Assembly: GCA_949357655.1 (NCBI GenBank)
Contig: CASHTG010000001.1
Coordinates: forward strand, 4,650,001 to 4,714,000
Reading direction: 5' to 3'
DNA from: Parascedosporium putredinis
Lineage: Eukaryota > Ascomycota > Sordariomycetes > Microascales > Microascaceae
DNA length: 64,000 nt
The translations under genes were made by a program, and so were the position numbers. This document shows positions 1-12,744 of this stretch, one piece after another. The notes below the pieces were generated by a model. That model was not told the DNA's origin. It ran no database searches and saw only the letters and a list, made by a program, of their open reading frames with translations. Each line of letters opens with the position of its first letter. Positions within the stretch are counted from its first letter, which is position 1.

Positions 1-1306
1 ACATCGCTAAACTGTTTTATTCGCGGGCCACGAAAATTTGAAAATTTGGGTGTTTTCTTCTTTCTTTTTCTTTCTTGCATTGTCTTCCCTCCCCTTCTTT
101 TCCCTCATGTTTCAAAACTATTCATGTCAAAATAATATATCCCCGGGAGCGCGAAGACAAAGAAAACTAAATAATTTACACCAAAAAAAGATTATTCACA
201 TACATGAGCAAGACGATTTCACTCTATAACCCGTGGTGTGTATGTGGTCTTGGGATGTTAACCAAGCTGACGCTTAAGCACATCTTGGCGCTACATGTCC
301 TACGAGGGTTTCCTTTTTTATTTCTTTTCGTAGTTCTTGATTTGAATTTCTTTTTTGGAGGAATTTCTTCTCGTGATTTGCTCCGAGGCATCGCCACCTC
401 GGCCGCTATCTAGACAAGTCTATCTCGAACTGCTAAAGGTAGTGTTGTTGGTTCGCCCCCTTGACCGTGCAAGGAGGACTTGCTGTTTTACATGAGCGCT
501 TGGAATATTGATCCTTCCTCGACACTAGCGCCGAAAAGCGGGCAACGAAAAAAGTAAAAGGGGAAGAGAAAAGGACAGAAAGCAAGAACCCGCGCCGAGT
601 CGCAACCCTCTATGAATATCTAGATGCCCATGAAAAAAGAAAAGAAAAGGGAAAAAAAAAAAAAAAAGGATAGCCGCCGAAGATGAGAGAAGCACAGGAG
701 GAGGGAAAAAAATTGCTGCTCGTCGGCCTAATTGTCGGCTCGGTCTATGCGTTTCGCGGTATACAAGTCGAGTGTGTGCGATCCCATGGCAGCCCTCTCG
801 CCCAGAGGAGAGCATTTATAATACATGATTTTGAGGAGAAAGGTGGGTGAGTAGAATAAGTTCAGTGAAGAAAACACACGATTGCACGAGATTGGGCCTG
901 CTCCCATGCATATTTCGGCGTCAGTTCAAGAACAAGGGCAACCAGCCTGTTCGAGCAAAGGTCGTGCCTTGTCGAGCGGGAATAGGCCGTTGGCCCAGAG
1001 CGTGAGCTCAGACTCCTTTCTTGGGCAACCAAACGTGCCTGCTTCGACAGGGCTGCATTGACCAACTGTGCAGGTCGTAAGGGGCGAGCAATGGAGATGC
1101 TTCTAGCCCAGAGTTCCGGTAGTCGACATGATCGATATAGATAAGGGGAAATGGGTCCCCGCTGTTCTAGAGAGTGCGAGGGTTGGTTTACTCGTCAAAA
1201 ATTTCGCCAATGTGGCGTTCATGCTCCGGCTTCCAAGTGCCTAGATGGAACTCGATATTAGCATCTGAAGCGGACTCATAGGGGCGCGAATGTGCTAGCT
1301 AGCTAG
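1..1306. other. Intergenic, no gene recognised
   Basis: I see no conserved coding segment on either strand. The stretch has AT-rich and poly-pyrimidine patches near the left edge and an A-run near 652-667. Directly after the mannosyltransferase stop codon there are four GCTA-type units (about 1294-1309). It is the 3' flank of the minus-strand mannosyltransferase gene, so part of it is probably that gene's 3' UTR. Confidence 0.5.
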
Positions 1307-2393
1307 CTACACTTGAGGTGCCTTACCTTCAAACTCGTGTTTGACCATGGCCTGGGGATCATCGTACTCGCCGGCACCCATCTGCTTAACACCTGGGGAA
1401 AAGCCGGTGATGGGCAGAACAACGACGTCGCCCACCTTCTTAGGTGCCGTCATGCCCGTGAAGTTGTGCCAGTCGATGACGTTGGTGTTTGCCTTCTTGA
1501 AGAACTTGCCATCGTTGAAGTAGTCGAACAGAGCATCGGTCCAGATAGCAGGCCCGGTGAACTCGATGACGTTGTCGCCGAGGGTCTTTTTCAGGGAGCC
1601 AGCCTGCTTGCGCTTCAGGGTCTCTTCGGTGATACGAGCAATGACCTCACGCAGGGCGGGGTGACCGGGCTTAGCTTGAATGGTCCACTGGCAAAACTGG
1701 ATGCGGCGGCTGTACCACTCAGCCCAGTCCTCGCGGTCCGGATCGGCCTCGATGCCGATGACGAGGCCGACGGTCTTGCGGGGATGCTCTCGGGTACCCA
1801 CTCAAGGGCGCTTCGGAGGGCTAGGGTGTCGATATCGGAGTAGATACCGCCACGAGCAAACAGGATGAGATAGCGAAAGAAGTCGGCACGGAGCACGGGG
1901 AGGGGTAGGGCCTCAAAAGCCTCAAGAACGGAGGGTACGGAAGCGTAGAAAAGGCTCAGAAGCGAATGGGCGACATCGTCTGTGATGACCTCATGGATGA
2001 AGCCTGGGTGTTGCTCAGTCCAGCTCGCCTCGTGCTCGGGGAACTCGAAGCCTTCATCGGCGGGCGTACGTCTCCAGGTCTGCCAGATGTAGGCGGGGAA
2101 CTTGGCTTTTAGCTCGTAGGGGTATTGGTACGCAAGCTGCTCTCGCAGAGGTAGCTTGGACAAGTCCATCATGGGCTTTTGTGACGCCGGGGTTCGGTGT
2201 CGGGCTGAGCAGCACCACCAGCTCCGGCCTGGGCTGACCCGGCGGGTGCGGTTTGGGAGCTCTCTTGGGCCTTTGCCGCAGGTGCCTTGGGAGCAACGGC
2301 CGCGGCGCCTTCACTCTCGTGCGATCTCGATAGAAGAAAGATCATGCCTAGGAAGAAGGCGGCTGCCACAATGGCCCGCTTGAAGGACAACAT
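1307..2393 (-). CDS. OCH1: OCH1-like alpha-1,6-mannosyltransferase (GT32), two frameshifts in this sequence
   Basis: Initiating alpha-1,6-mannosyltransferase of N-glycan outer chains, a type II Golgi membrane enzyme using GDP-mannose. The start at 2393 gives a short cytosolic N-terminus, a hydrophobic anchor at about residues 8-22 (AIVAAAFFLGMIFLL), an Ala/Pro/Gln-rich stem, then the GT32 catalytic domain. That domain has PAYIWQTW, then LPLPVLRADFFRYLIL, then the DxD motif in GIYSDIDT (about residues 187-189), then GIEADPDREDWAEWYSRR and the C-terminal half ending at 1307. Restored length is about 362 aa, normal for the family. The reading frame breaks twice: at the CCC run (plus-strand 2173-2175), between stem and catalytic domain, and at the CCCC run (1780-1783), just after the DxD block. 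Adding one base at each restores the frame and matches family spacing. HOC1-type paralogues are similar, so the exact orthologue (OCH1 or HOC1) is inferred. Confidence 0.88.
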
Positions 2394-4370
2394 GTCGCTG
2401 TCTTGACTTCGATCTCGCTTGCAGTGAGATGGTTCTGGTTTGGTGCAAGTGTCAGGGAGGAGGGGCACGTGTTGTCAAAGGACTGGTCGTCTCTCGTCGT
2501 AGCTGTCGTCGTCGTTTCGTGCTCGCCGTTGTAAGCCGCAAGTTGAGGCACAGCTCGTAGCGCAATCCTCCGAAAGGTTCAAAGGGTGGGAAGGTCGTGT
2601 GTTCAGATCCGTCGGGACTAGGAAATATCGCGGCTGAGAGGTGGAAGATAATAAAAAATCAAGGATGCTCGCGAGGCAAGGAAAGAGGTAAAAGAAGGGA
2701 TCAAGCTATGCGCCTCTTCCTGCCAAAGTCGGATAATGAGCAGGGAATCTGGAAATGACAGGTGCCGAGCAAACAAAACGGATCGCGGAGAGGGCGAGGG
2801 AGAGTCGAGCTCCTCAAAAGATAAAGTGAGAAGCAGGGGGGCGCTGCAATGCCTAGAGCTGAGGCGGATCTAAAAGTCAAATTACAACGCGCGCAAAGAT
2901 CAATGCATGCGAGAATGAACACAAGGGGCCGTGTCAAGAAAAGGAGTGCCGCTGCCTGAATACGAAGAAAAGGCAAGGTCCGACGAGGAAGGAGAAAGCA
3001 AGCAAGCGAGGCACGAAGCACGAAGCCAGGTCGAGAGGGAAAGACGCCGAGTAATAATAGCACAATCAGACATGATGTCTCTCGCCCCTTCCCTCTTCCG
3101 TGACGACTACTATTATCTTTTTTTTTCCTTTTGGGACCATTCATGTTCCTTGACTGAAGTTTGGGTTTCGTACTTTTTCCCCTTATCCCTAGCTCTCCGT
3201 ATTCCCATGAACCATCAAGCTAGCGCAAGTACCCTCGTACAACAAGGGGGTCAACAGTGCCCAGTGAGTCGCTGCAGGTACAGGGACGGAGTCGAGATAC
3301 GAATACAAATTTCAAGCGAGACAATGCGCGCTTGACGTACACAGTAGTAGCGGGTGTGGGCCAGGGACAGACCAAGTACCAGCTCCCAGGAACGATGAAG
3401 GGCTCTCTGGCTTGGGCTGTTTGGCTGTCTGCGACTGTGACTGTGGTACCTTGTCGTGTGGCGCCCCACTGGCCGAACGCTGATTCTGGGTCTATCAACG
3501 CCATCCAGTTCCTACAATCTTCGTAACACGTCTGGGCCCGTATTTGAGTGGGTTCCCGGGTTTGGGGGTTGTCTAGCGGGCCAGTGAAGGGGGTTTTCCG
3601 CAACACCAGCAAGACCAAATATTGGCGGATTCGGAAACACAAGACTGGAGGAATGGACACAAACCAGGGGCCAGACTCTGCTGTCCACTTCATCCATTTC
3701 GTCCATCGTCCAGTGGCGACCTGGCCGTCATCCCTTCGACGACATCTTTTCCACTTGGCCTCGCCCCAGAGTGTCACTCGAGGACAGCCCCAGGCTTAGC
3801 TCTCCCACTCCCTTTGTTTGCAGATCGAGAACCCCCAAAGGATAGCCTCCTGAACTGATAATCTCGCATCCCATTGGCTGAAAAGGGCAGATAACCTAGA
3901 CACCCTCGATCGGAAGGCGCAATTTACGGTGTCCTATCAAACAGAGAATTGCCCACGATAGTCCTCACAAGACAAGAAGGGGAAAGAGGGCGGGGCGATG
4001 AAGCTAGCGTGAAGCGCTCTGCCTCTGCCAATAACGACAGAACAGTATGCAATGGCCAAATTTGGGGCAGAGGCTTTGGTCAACTTCGATCTCGGGTGAC
4101 CCGACCAGGGACCCCCACTTTGCCCTCTCTTTCCCTGGAGATCTTCGTCAGTACCGATTGATCGCCTCAGTGCGTGTCCACATGTCGGAGGCAGAAACTG
4201 GGCTACACGCGTCCCGCACAGCAATGCGTCAAACTCAAACAATGAAACTATTATTACTGAAGTTTTCGCGGGCGGTCACCCTGCACGGCCCAAACCCGAG
4301 TCCTAGTTGACCGAGATGGGTGTCCCATTCTGAGTGGACGCTATTATAAGATATTAGGAGAACAAAGAAA

Positions 4371-4397
4371 GAAGAAGAAGAAGAAGAAGAAGAAGAA
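4371..4397 (+). repeat. (GAA)9 microsatellite
   Basis: Nine uninterrupted GAA units, read directly from the sequence, in non-coding DNA. Confidence 0.95.
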
Positions 4398-6592
4398 AAA
4401 ACCCCTCTCTTGGCGACCCGCATTTCAAAAATAGAAGAAAAACACCGCGGCCCTTCAATGGTGAGTTTGGATGACCAGTCCCGACTGGCTTTGACGCTAT
4501 CAAGATATGGGATGGGGCGTCGGAGATGGATATTGACATGGATGAGGGCGATTCGGACATGTCTCGACTCGAACGCAGGTGCCCCCATTCGTGTTCAGCC
4601 CCACCGATACTTCAATCACCTAGAAACCAAGACACAAAGAGATGTTGAAGTGAGACCAGGCGAAAATGAAAAGAGGAAAAGCAGCCATCCTTACCTCGGT
4701 ACAGTTGGCTACATACATCATTGGGCGATAAGAGGTATGAATAATGAATACACTTTTCGTCTTCCTCTTCTCAAATTGCAGAACATTGAATACCCGTGCT
4801 GAAGAAAATTCTCGTCTTGGGATTTACTTCGTAGCTGCTCCAGCATGTACAGGGTCACCCTTCGAGGCTGGGTATTGCGCTAACACGTCATTCCATACCC
4901 TCAATCTCGCCGGCCAATGGCGCCAATTGCGATAGTTCCGAAACCTTGCCGTGCGCGACCGAGATGTTCCAAAGCCGTCCCTGTGCCCTTCTCGAAGCCC
5001 TCCGATGGTCTGTGGTCCCCCCTTCGGCGCATCTATGCAACGCTCTTCCCCGATCTCTCTCTTCCAAAATTAGACCTGTAACAGCGGACCGGTCATCGCA
5101 ACGCAACCATGGACACCCGTTCCCCGAGGGTCAAAGTTGGACCGCCGCCGCCATGGACCGCCGCCATGACGATCCAAGACTGCTGTTATGATTGATTACC
5201 TTTGTTGAAGATCGACAGCCCTCCCTGATTGTACTTCCTCCTTCTTCGACGCGTGTCCCGTTAGGCTGTGTCGTTCAACTACATGTCGGCACAGGTATCT
5301 TGAAACGTGCATCTTTTTGGGTTCCAGGTTCCCTCGCTCATCACAGACTGAAACACCCATGTTTATTGTATCCTGACAATCCTCATCAAAAGAACCCAGA
5401 GGCACATGTGCATTTCCATCCTCCACTTCTGCTCAAGGGAGGGGAAGGGGAGACGTAATGTCCCAAGGAGAAACATCGAATCGACACTTGCTCAGGATTC
5501 GCTTCTGAACACCGGAATGAGGCTCCCCTTGAGAAAAGTAGCCCCAACCCTAATTTTACCATGTTGTTTCGGATCCCATGTCTCAAGGCAAGGAGAATCA
5601 TTCTTCTTGGATAAGGTGGGGCGATGATAATTAGTGGAGTGGTGGGAGAAAGAAGAAAACTTGCGCGACAGCGTGTCGAGGGGCTTCGACGCGATTTGGA
5701 TCGACACCATTCCGCCCCCCTTCCCCCTTGCACGCACGACCTACGGGAAGATCACTATAATTCCGGGTAATCGCGAGGTAGATCACTGCCACTCACTCAG
5801 AAATCCAACTTTAAAGATATCCATTCCATCAAATTTTTGTGGAAGTTGATCCCAGCCCGTACAGTCGTTAGGAAATACCTTGAAGTTGATGCGCGAGCCC
5901 TCGTCATCCTTTAGCCTCCTAATTTTGAAGCAACCGCGAAAGAGGAAGGGGAAGGGCAAGGGCAAGAATTGAAAGAAAAGAACCGAAAGGGAGAGTGCAC
6001 CCTTTGGGCCAACTCACCCTTGCCACCCTACATACATCTCTCGGCTTGTAAGATTGCAGACGGAATATCATCTTCTTCGGTGTCTCTCTTGCTGCTATTT
6101 TGAAACCGGGGCTTGAATGAGACAAACATCCACTCCACGTAGGTTCCATTGGAGGTGATGGAACGGGCAGTGATGTGACGGGTTGAAAGACGAACCCTCC
6201 TTTTCATTTTTCTTTTTTTTTTTTTTTCACGTCTCTTCTTTTGTCTTGCTCTATTTATTTTTTTCCTCTTCCAACCGATCACTGAATGTCGGTGTCGGAA
6301 TCTGCTCTCCCCGGAGCACAACGGCCACACATGAGATACCGACTCTGCCCTGTCTCAGCCGGACCTGTTCAAGGGTCTGCGAGCTCCGCGCACACATCTC
6401 GTCGGCTAGAAATGCTACTTTCCGCCCACTCGCCTTGCCGCGCAATATCTGATGATGTGGTGCGAAGATGCAGAGCGTAAATGAAGCCAACAATTGTACA
6501 AGTCAAATACAAAACTAAAGGCGGCATCGTCGCCATAGGTCCACATCCATATTAGGTCATCGTGCGTGGGGGTGGACCGGAAAGGGCCAACA

Positions 6593-6618
6593 ACTCGGGG
6601 GGACTCGGGGACTCGGGT
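6593..6618 (+). repeat. Short G-rich tandem array
   Basis: Three consecutive near-identical units of about 9-10 bp built on ACTCGGG(G). The G-runs make it a possible but weak quadruplex former. It lies in apparently non-coding DNA. Confidence 0.7.
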
Positions 6619-8241
6619 GGACAGAGGCCTTCGATGGCCTGGTTTCTTCTCGCCTTCCAAACATTCAAGTGGCCATCTTCGGTTGATACCAAGAAGTGCC
6701 AAAACTGTTGTGCCACCCTTCCTTGAGCGAGCGGGCACCATCAATATTGTTGAAACCCCGCCGTGTGGAGCAGTGATCCAGAGGTCACCGTTCATCTTTC
6801 CGAAGGTCTCGTCTAGGCCGGGATCTCTCCGTGACGACAGTCCGGGCGTACCCTGAAATGATACGAGTCGGCAGTGTTCCAGGTAGCCCCAAACCGTATT
6901 TTATAAATAGGTCGGGTGCGCGTTCTTGCTTCTGACGACGACTGCCGGCATGGAGTAGGCCGCTGGACACCATCCTTGTGCACACTCCCGATTCCGCACC
7001 ATGGCCAATATCTGCTTGCGACTAGAACCGAAGGGTGTGTTTGGTGGCGTTGAGCTTTCTTCACCCCGCTCCACTTTGTGTCTCTTTTGTTTTTGCTCCT
7101 CCTCCAACCCGCGCCATGAGCATTTCCGTCCGCCATGTTGTTGAGGGCCTTTGGAAGGAGAGGCGTAATCCCAAGCCAACAGAAATTATACGTGGGTGAT
7201 GTTTCTGGGCACGTCAAGCAATGACGCATCCCTTCTTGGTGTGGCTTTATCTCGGGTTCCGGGACTCTTAGCACGTCGGCCCTCTTGGTTCAACTCATCT
7301 TGTGAATGCTATTCTACTTATGTAGGAGCCGCTTCAAGGGCTGGCGGCCCCCACAACTGCTGTCTTGGGGAAAAGCCACGCTGCAGCCTCAGCAAGCGAG
7401 GGCTCCGGGGCCGAGAGATAAGAGAAATCCCGCTATTGTGCTACACTCAAGCTGTCCTATCCCGTATCCCATGCGGGAAGTAGCTGCGGGGAAGAGCGCT
7501 CCTCAAAGTCACACCATGGGGTAGCGGAGAACCAAGGAGCGCTGAGGCTGCAAGATGCGCTGCGCGGAGTTGTGGGGTGTGACTGGCCTAAGACTCATCG
7601 TCGAGGGTCTAGAGTACCCGTCCAGTCTACGAGACATCAAACAGGTGAGGGGTTCAGGGAAGGCAACATCATGAGATCTATCGTGACAGTCCCTAGCCCT
7701 CGGATCGGCATCGGAACGTAGGGTAGTAGTGGCCGCCCTCCTCACGCGATGTTAACCGGCTGGCCAGAGCACTTGAGGCCCCTCAGACGCACACTGCATA
7801 GGTCATGGCGTGGGACGGGATGCGTCGGACGGATCCATTGTAATGAAGGGTTCGGCTCCCGAGAAGTTGGTTGGTTCGCCTTGCAGTCTCAGCGAAAATC
7901 GATGCTTCCACTTGACAGACCCAATCGACCCCCCCGAGCCGGTAGTGGATCAAGGGATATTGAGGAAAGGAGATGGTGAATGAGATCCATCATCCATCCA
8001 CGGATCCAGTAAATGGTTTCATCAACATTGAGAACTGGTTAGGGAGGCTGCAACGGCGAGCTCTCTATGAGCTAGGGCACTACGGACGGACCAGCCCGGT
8101 CCTTTGTGCACCTGCCGTACCCGAGCTGGAAACAACGCCCGTCCCAGCTGCGGCGCTGGGCTGGGTGAGAAGGAGTCACCGAGATCTACGTGGGCTCAGG
8201 GCAGACGCACTTCCGGCTATTACGACCAAGATCGAAAAGAA

Positions 8242-8279
8242 ACTAACAAGTGCGACCTTGACTAACAAGTGCGACCTTG
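8242..8279 (+). repeat. Perfect 19-bp tandem duplication
   Basis: The unit ACTAACAAGTGCGACCTTG occurs twice back to back (8242-8260 and 8261-8279) with no mismatch. It is probably a recent slippage or repair duplication, or possibly an assembly artefact. Confidence 0.95.
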
Positions 8280-9989
8280 ACAGCTCAGTCAATCAGGAAG
8301 GAGCGGGCTCGGGGCTCAGGGAAAGCAAACAGCTAGGATTACTCAGCATATCAACTTCATTCTTGCTTTTTATCGTCACTTAGATGTGATGTGACCTTGA
8401 CCCTTTGCATCACATCGCATCTTGGGGTCCTCTCCGTCGTCTCCCAAACCCTCAACATATATGGGGCGGACCTGGCAATTCCATCTCAAACAGTCCACTT
8501 CGCGACATGTGCTTGTGTCATACATTGGCCTAAAACGAGATCGAATTACCTACATATATCGATGGCCTCCCGTCCCTTGGTACAGCACCGCCGCCTGCAT
8601 CGTCTCACGCTGGTGATGCATTATGGCACACCAAACAAGAGTGTCAGATCGCTAGGGAAGCACCCAGAACCCCGCGGAAAGAGAAAAAGAAGAAAGGAAA
8701 TGGAGAAATGGAGTGCTCGGAAGAAAAAGAAGAAGAAGAAAAAAGCCTTGCATCGAAGAGGAGCCAGAAAGCCTCCGCCAGTGATCGCCTGGGGATGGAG
8801 CCTGGAGCGTTGGCCAACATCGCATATCGGCAGGACCTCCCACTTCCGGCCTAGTTGGGTAGACCTCGCGATTAATTGACCCGCCTGGGAGCGTTTGTGT
8901 TCGACAAACCGGGCTCTGCGACCTAGAGCGATTGTGCATTCTTTTGCCACTCCTGTCCGGGAAAATGGTATGTTGTAAGACTGATCCTCCGGCACCTGGC
9001 TGGGCCAGATTGTGCTGCGTCCCCACGCAAAGGTTGGCGATTCCGCGCTCAGATGCTTCTCCGACTGTGCACCGTCGTGCATTTCTGCCCCTCCTGCGAC
9101 GTGTTCACCTGTATCTACTCTTCCGACAGCGCCCAGCACAGCATCGACCATGGCGTCTTCATTGGAAGATTTTCCCGGTCATGACGACCGGTTTTTCTGT
9201 CCGAACCCCGCCTTATTTCCTTGTAGTTCCGTTTTCATGCTGGCCGCGGCCTGGGTCGGATCTGCCATCAACTGACCTGCCCCTCCTTTCACTTTTCTTT
9301 CCTTTTTTTCCTTTTTTTTCTTTTTTTTTTTCTTTCTACCTTTCTTCGAACCCCTTATCCTCTCTAGCCCGCGTGAGGCAAGTCATGGATGTAGCTCGAG
9401 AGCTCGAGCTTGCAGAACCGCTACCACCTTGCATGAAGCTGCTGTCTCTTCTCCCGCCTCGTCTACGACTTCTTGTTCCCTCTTCTTTGTGGCCCCGCCA
9501 TTTCCTTCTTTGCTCCCCCTTTCCCCCAAAAAGAAGGTAAAGGAGGAGGGAAAAAGAAAAAGAGAAAAAAACTTTCCACTGAAAGTCTCACGATCCCCAT
9601 TGGCTCTACACGTCGCCAAGCCCTAGGGAACTCAATGAACAACCTGCGCACTTGATTTTACATCGCGCATGCCGCGCGCACATATGGGGTAGAGTTTCCC
9701 CTTAACCCACCCGCACACATGGCTCAATTGTTGCATTCTTTTTGCTGCTAGATGAGCTGGCGCGGAAGTCCAAATCCGATGGCTACGCTTGGAAAGCCGC
9801 TCAAGCTAACCTATCCTGATACCCGAGAAAGGGAGGAGGGAGGAGTGAAAAAGAGAGAACAGGCTAGGGCTTCTGCAGCCGAGCTGCGTGAACAATGGGA
9901 TGAAAGATTAAACCGCGTTCTGGCGCTACTGCCGGTTGGAATGGATGGGAGGGGGAAAGCCAGAGGACGACAGCATGGCGACATCCGTG

Positions 9990-9997
9990 TATATAAG
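9990..9997 (+). promoter_or_regulatory. Candidate TATA box of the amine oxidase gene
   Basis: TATATAAG lies about 235 bp upstream of the amine oxidase ATG and fits the TATA consensus well. A second, weaker TATAAAG is at 10117-10123. Between them and the ATG the DNA is pyrimidine-rich, as is common in fungal core promoters. Start-site mapping would decide which, if either, is used. Confidence 0.35.
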
Positions 9998-10228
9998 CCC
10001 TTGATGTCTCGCGTGCATCGTATTAGCTTTTGCGTCCCTTGTCTCGCCTCGTCCCCTCGAATGCGCCTCAGCCTGTGCTCTTTTACGAGACCTCGTGATG
10101 TGGGAGGAATAGACGATATAAAGAATCTCAAGCCGAGTGCGGTCCGCCTACCACCTTGTCGAGATATAATTCGCCACCTCCTCTGCCGCTCTTGTTTAGC
10201 AATTCCGACCCAAGGATAATAAGCCACC

Positions 10229-12744
10229 ATGAGGGCACCCATTGTGGACAAGGCTCGCCATCCCTAGCTCCGCTCACGGAACACGAGTTCCTCCGAGCGC
10301 GAGATATCGTAATTGCGAGCCATGGTGACCCCAGCGCCCTCTACTTTCGAGCAATCCAACTCGAAGAGCCCAAGAAGGCCGACCTTATAGCATACCTCGT
10401 TGCTGAACACGCTGGTGCACTTTCGGACAAGACGCCGAAGCCTCCCCGGTTGGCAAGGTCACTCTATGATGTGGTCAAGAGGGAGGGCCCTATCACCTTC
10501 TTTCAGTACACTCAGTCCGTCGTGGATCTGGTTTCTGGGCGTGAGATAAGTCGAGAGGAAGCTCCGCCGGGGAGCAATCCCGCATTTACAGAGTACGTGT
10601 TTGGTGTTTAGTGATTAGGGCGTTCCCGATCAATGTCATGCCAAGGCTGGCTCGGGGGAGGGTAGGGGGATAGATGAGGGCGACGGGTTGGCGTCAACTC
10701 GATGTGATTCCCCTGCTAACCGTGCTCTTCTTGCCCTTCCTCGTCTAGGACTGAGTTTGCCGCCTTCCACCAGAACTGCATCACGTCCCCTCGCTTCCAA
10801 GAAGCCATGTCCGAATTTGTTCTCCCGCCAAACTTCTCGATCGTTATTGATCCTTGGCCATACGGTGGACCGGATGATGCAGATCCAACGGATCGCTGGA
10901 TGCAAGGATTGGTGTTTGCGCGCGATAACTCGAGCGGCAACCCCGACGCAAACCACTATGGCTACCCTATACCCATCATCCCAGTCATGGACTGGGTGAC
11001 GAAAGAGGTCATCCGAGTGGATAGGCTAGCCACCACGGTCGAGCCAGGTACCATATTCCCGCCGCCGCGAAACAAGAATGATCCCCCATCAAGCTTTTTG
11101 AGGAAAGCACAGGGTCGGACTACGTACCGGAGCTGTTGGGGACGCCGTTACGCAAGGATATGAAGCCGATCAACATCACACAACCGCAGGGGGCGTCCTT
11201 TTCTGTGCACGAGGACAATCTTGTTGAGTGGCAAAAGTGGCGTTTCCGCCTTGGGTTTACCCCCGCGAGGGGCTGTACTCCACGACCTCTGCTACGATGG
11301 CAGGCCCGTGCTCTACCGCCTGAGTTATAGCGAGATGGCCGTCCCTTACTCGGACCCCCGTTACCCCTTCCACCGGAAACAAGCATTTGATCTGGGTGAC
11401 GGGGGCGTGGGCCGGGTCGCGAACAACCTCGAGCTCGGATGTGATTGCCTCGGAGCCATCCACTATTTTGACGCCTTTCTCGTCCGCACCCTGACGGTTC
11501 TCCAACTTTGTCTAAATCACTCGTGTGCCTCCACGAGCAGGACAATGGGATCGGGTGGAAGCACACGAATTTCCGGACGTCGCGGGCCGTAGTGACGAGG
11601 CTACGGGAGCTGGTTGTACAGTTTATAGCGACGCTGGCCAACTACGAGTACATTTTCATGTTCAAACTCGACGTGGCTGGCAACATCACCATCGAGACGC
11701 GAGCGACGGGAGTGGTGAGCGTCGTCAATATCGATCCGGCCATCAAGACGGCGCCGTACGGGGTAGTTGTGGCCCCTTCGGTCTTGGCGCAGAACCATCA
11801 ACACATTTTCGCCGTGCGGATCGATCCTGCAATGGATTCGTATGCGCCAAGCGATACGGTGGTGATCCAGGAAGAAACGCTAGCGCGGCCTCAAAATCCC
11901 AAGACCAACCCGCAGGGCAACCTCTACGCGATTGAGAGAACTGTGATATCGCGGCCGACGGGCATTTTTCCGAGCCCCGGAACAACAGAATCGTGCGCAT
12001 TGAGAATGCGCGGATCAAGAATCCCATCACGAGCCGGAATGTAGGGTACAAGCTTATTCCTTCCGCCACGCAGCTCCTCCTAGCGCAAGAGGAAGCATAC
12101 AGGAGAGGAGGGCGCAGTTCGCAACGAGGCACGTCTGGGTAACGGGGTACAGGGACGGCGAGCTCTGGGCGGCTGGAGAGTACACGAACCAGAGCCGAGG
12201 CGAGGTTGGCGGCGTTGGCGACATGGTGCTAAGGACGGAGGACGTTCTCGCGGATGCCAACGTCGTAGGAGGCGAGGATGCGGACCGCACGGGGAACCGG
12301 TGCAGCCCGGTTGTGTGGGCCGTCTTTGGATTGACGCACAATCCTAGAATGGAGGATTGGCCTGTCATGTAAGTTTTGCCATGTTCTTCTCGTTTTCAAG
12401 GGGTTCCTGATGCCCGTTGCTTTGCGATAGGCGAACGAACCGTGTGCTTTTTCTTTTTTTCTTTTTTTTCTTTTTTTCTTTCTGCAATGGGGGAGCTAAT
12501 ACGAGAAGAGGAAAACAGGCCGGTTGAAATCCATCAGATCATGCTCAAGCCCGTCGACTTTTTCACCTCGAACCCCGCCATCGACGTGCCGTCCTCCAAG
12601 AATGAGGCGAGCGTCATGGTGGGTTGCTGTAAACCCCCGGGGAACGGGGAGGAATGGGACGGGCGGTCTATGCCACAGAACGGTAAACGGGACAAACTGA
12701 GGCGACCTGCACTTTTTCTCTCTCTCTTAATTCAACTTTTATAG
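10229..12744 (+). CDS. Copper amine oxidase (topaquinone enzyme), 3 exons, about 7 frameshifts in this sequence
   Basis: Oxidises primary amines to aldehydes with release of ammonia and H2O2, so it lets the fungus use amines as nitrogen source. ATG at 10229 has an ideal context (GCCACCATGAGG). Introns are 10593-10748 and 12369-12518, and both junctions keep the family sequence in frame (FTETEFAAF; DWPVMPVEIHQ). Key residues are visible: the topaquinone precursor Tyr in LANYEYIF (about residue 422), copper ligands HQH (about 473/475) and the His of GLTHNPRMEDW, the catalytic Asp in QAFDLGDGG, and the signature CLHEQDNGIGWKHTNFRT. The frame is broken near 10262, 11083-11087, 11260-11264, 11269-11272, 11489-11491, 11975-11980 and 12101-12112. 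One added base at each restores a single protein of about 738 aa. The last 40 or so residues after NEASVMVGCC are uncertain: another intron or frameshift may change the C-terminus, and no peroxisomal PTS1 is visible. Confidence 0.9.
12369..12518 (+). other. Intron 2 of the amine oxidase gene
   Basis: GTAAGT donor directly after CCTGTCAT and an AACAG acceptor before GCCGGTTGAA; joining them gives the conserved peptide DWPVMPVEIHQ. The intron carries a long T-rich pyrimidine tract (about 12448-12482). Confidence 0.85.

Larger units (their letters stand above)
2394..10228. other. Long intergenic stretch, no supported gene
   Basis: Nearly 8 kb between the mannosyltransferase and the amine oxidase, with no family I recognise. 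It holds a GAA run at 4371-4397, a tandem (ACTCGGGGG-like) array near 6593-6618, a 19-bp tandem duplication at 8242-8279, and poly-pyrimidine tracts at about 6208-6228 and 9294-9340. One minus-strand peptide near 6640-6705 resembles the end of a WD40 repeat but has no second repeat in frame (see findings). Composition is not AT-rich, so I see no sign of RIP-mutated transposons. Confidence 0.45.

Noticed and set aside
1313..1843. 176-codon plus-strand frame opposite the mannosyltransferase
   Set aside because: It lies exactly antisense to the conserved GT32 catalytic domain and has no family resemblance.
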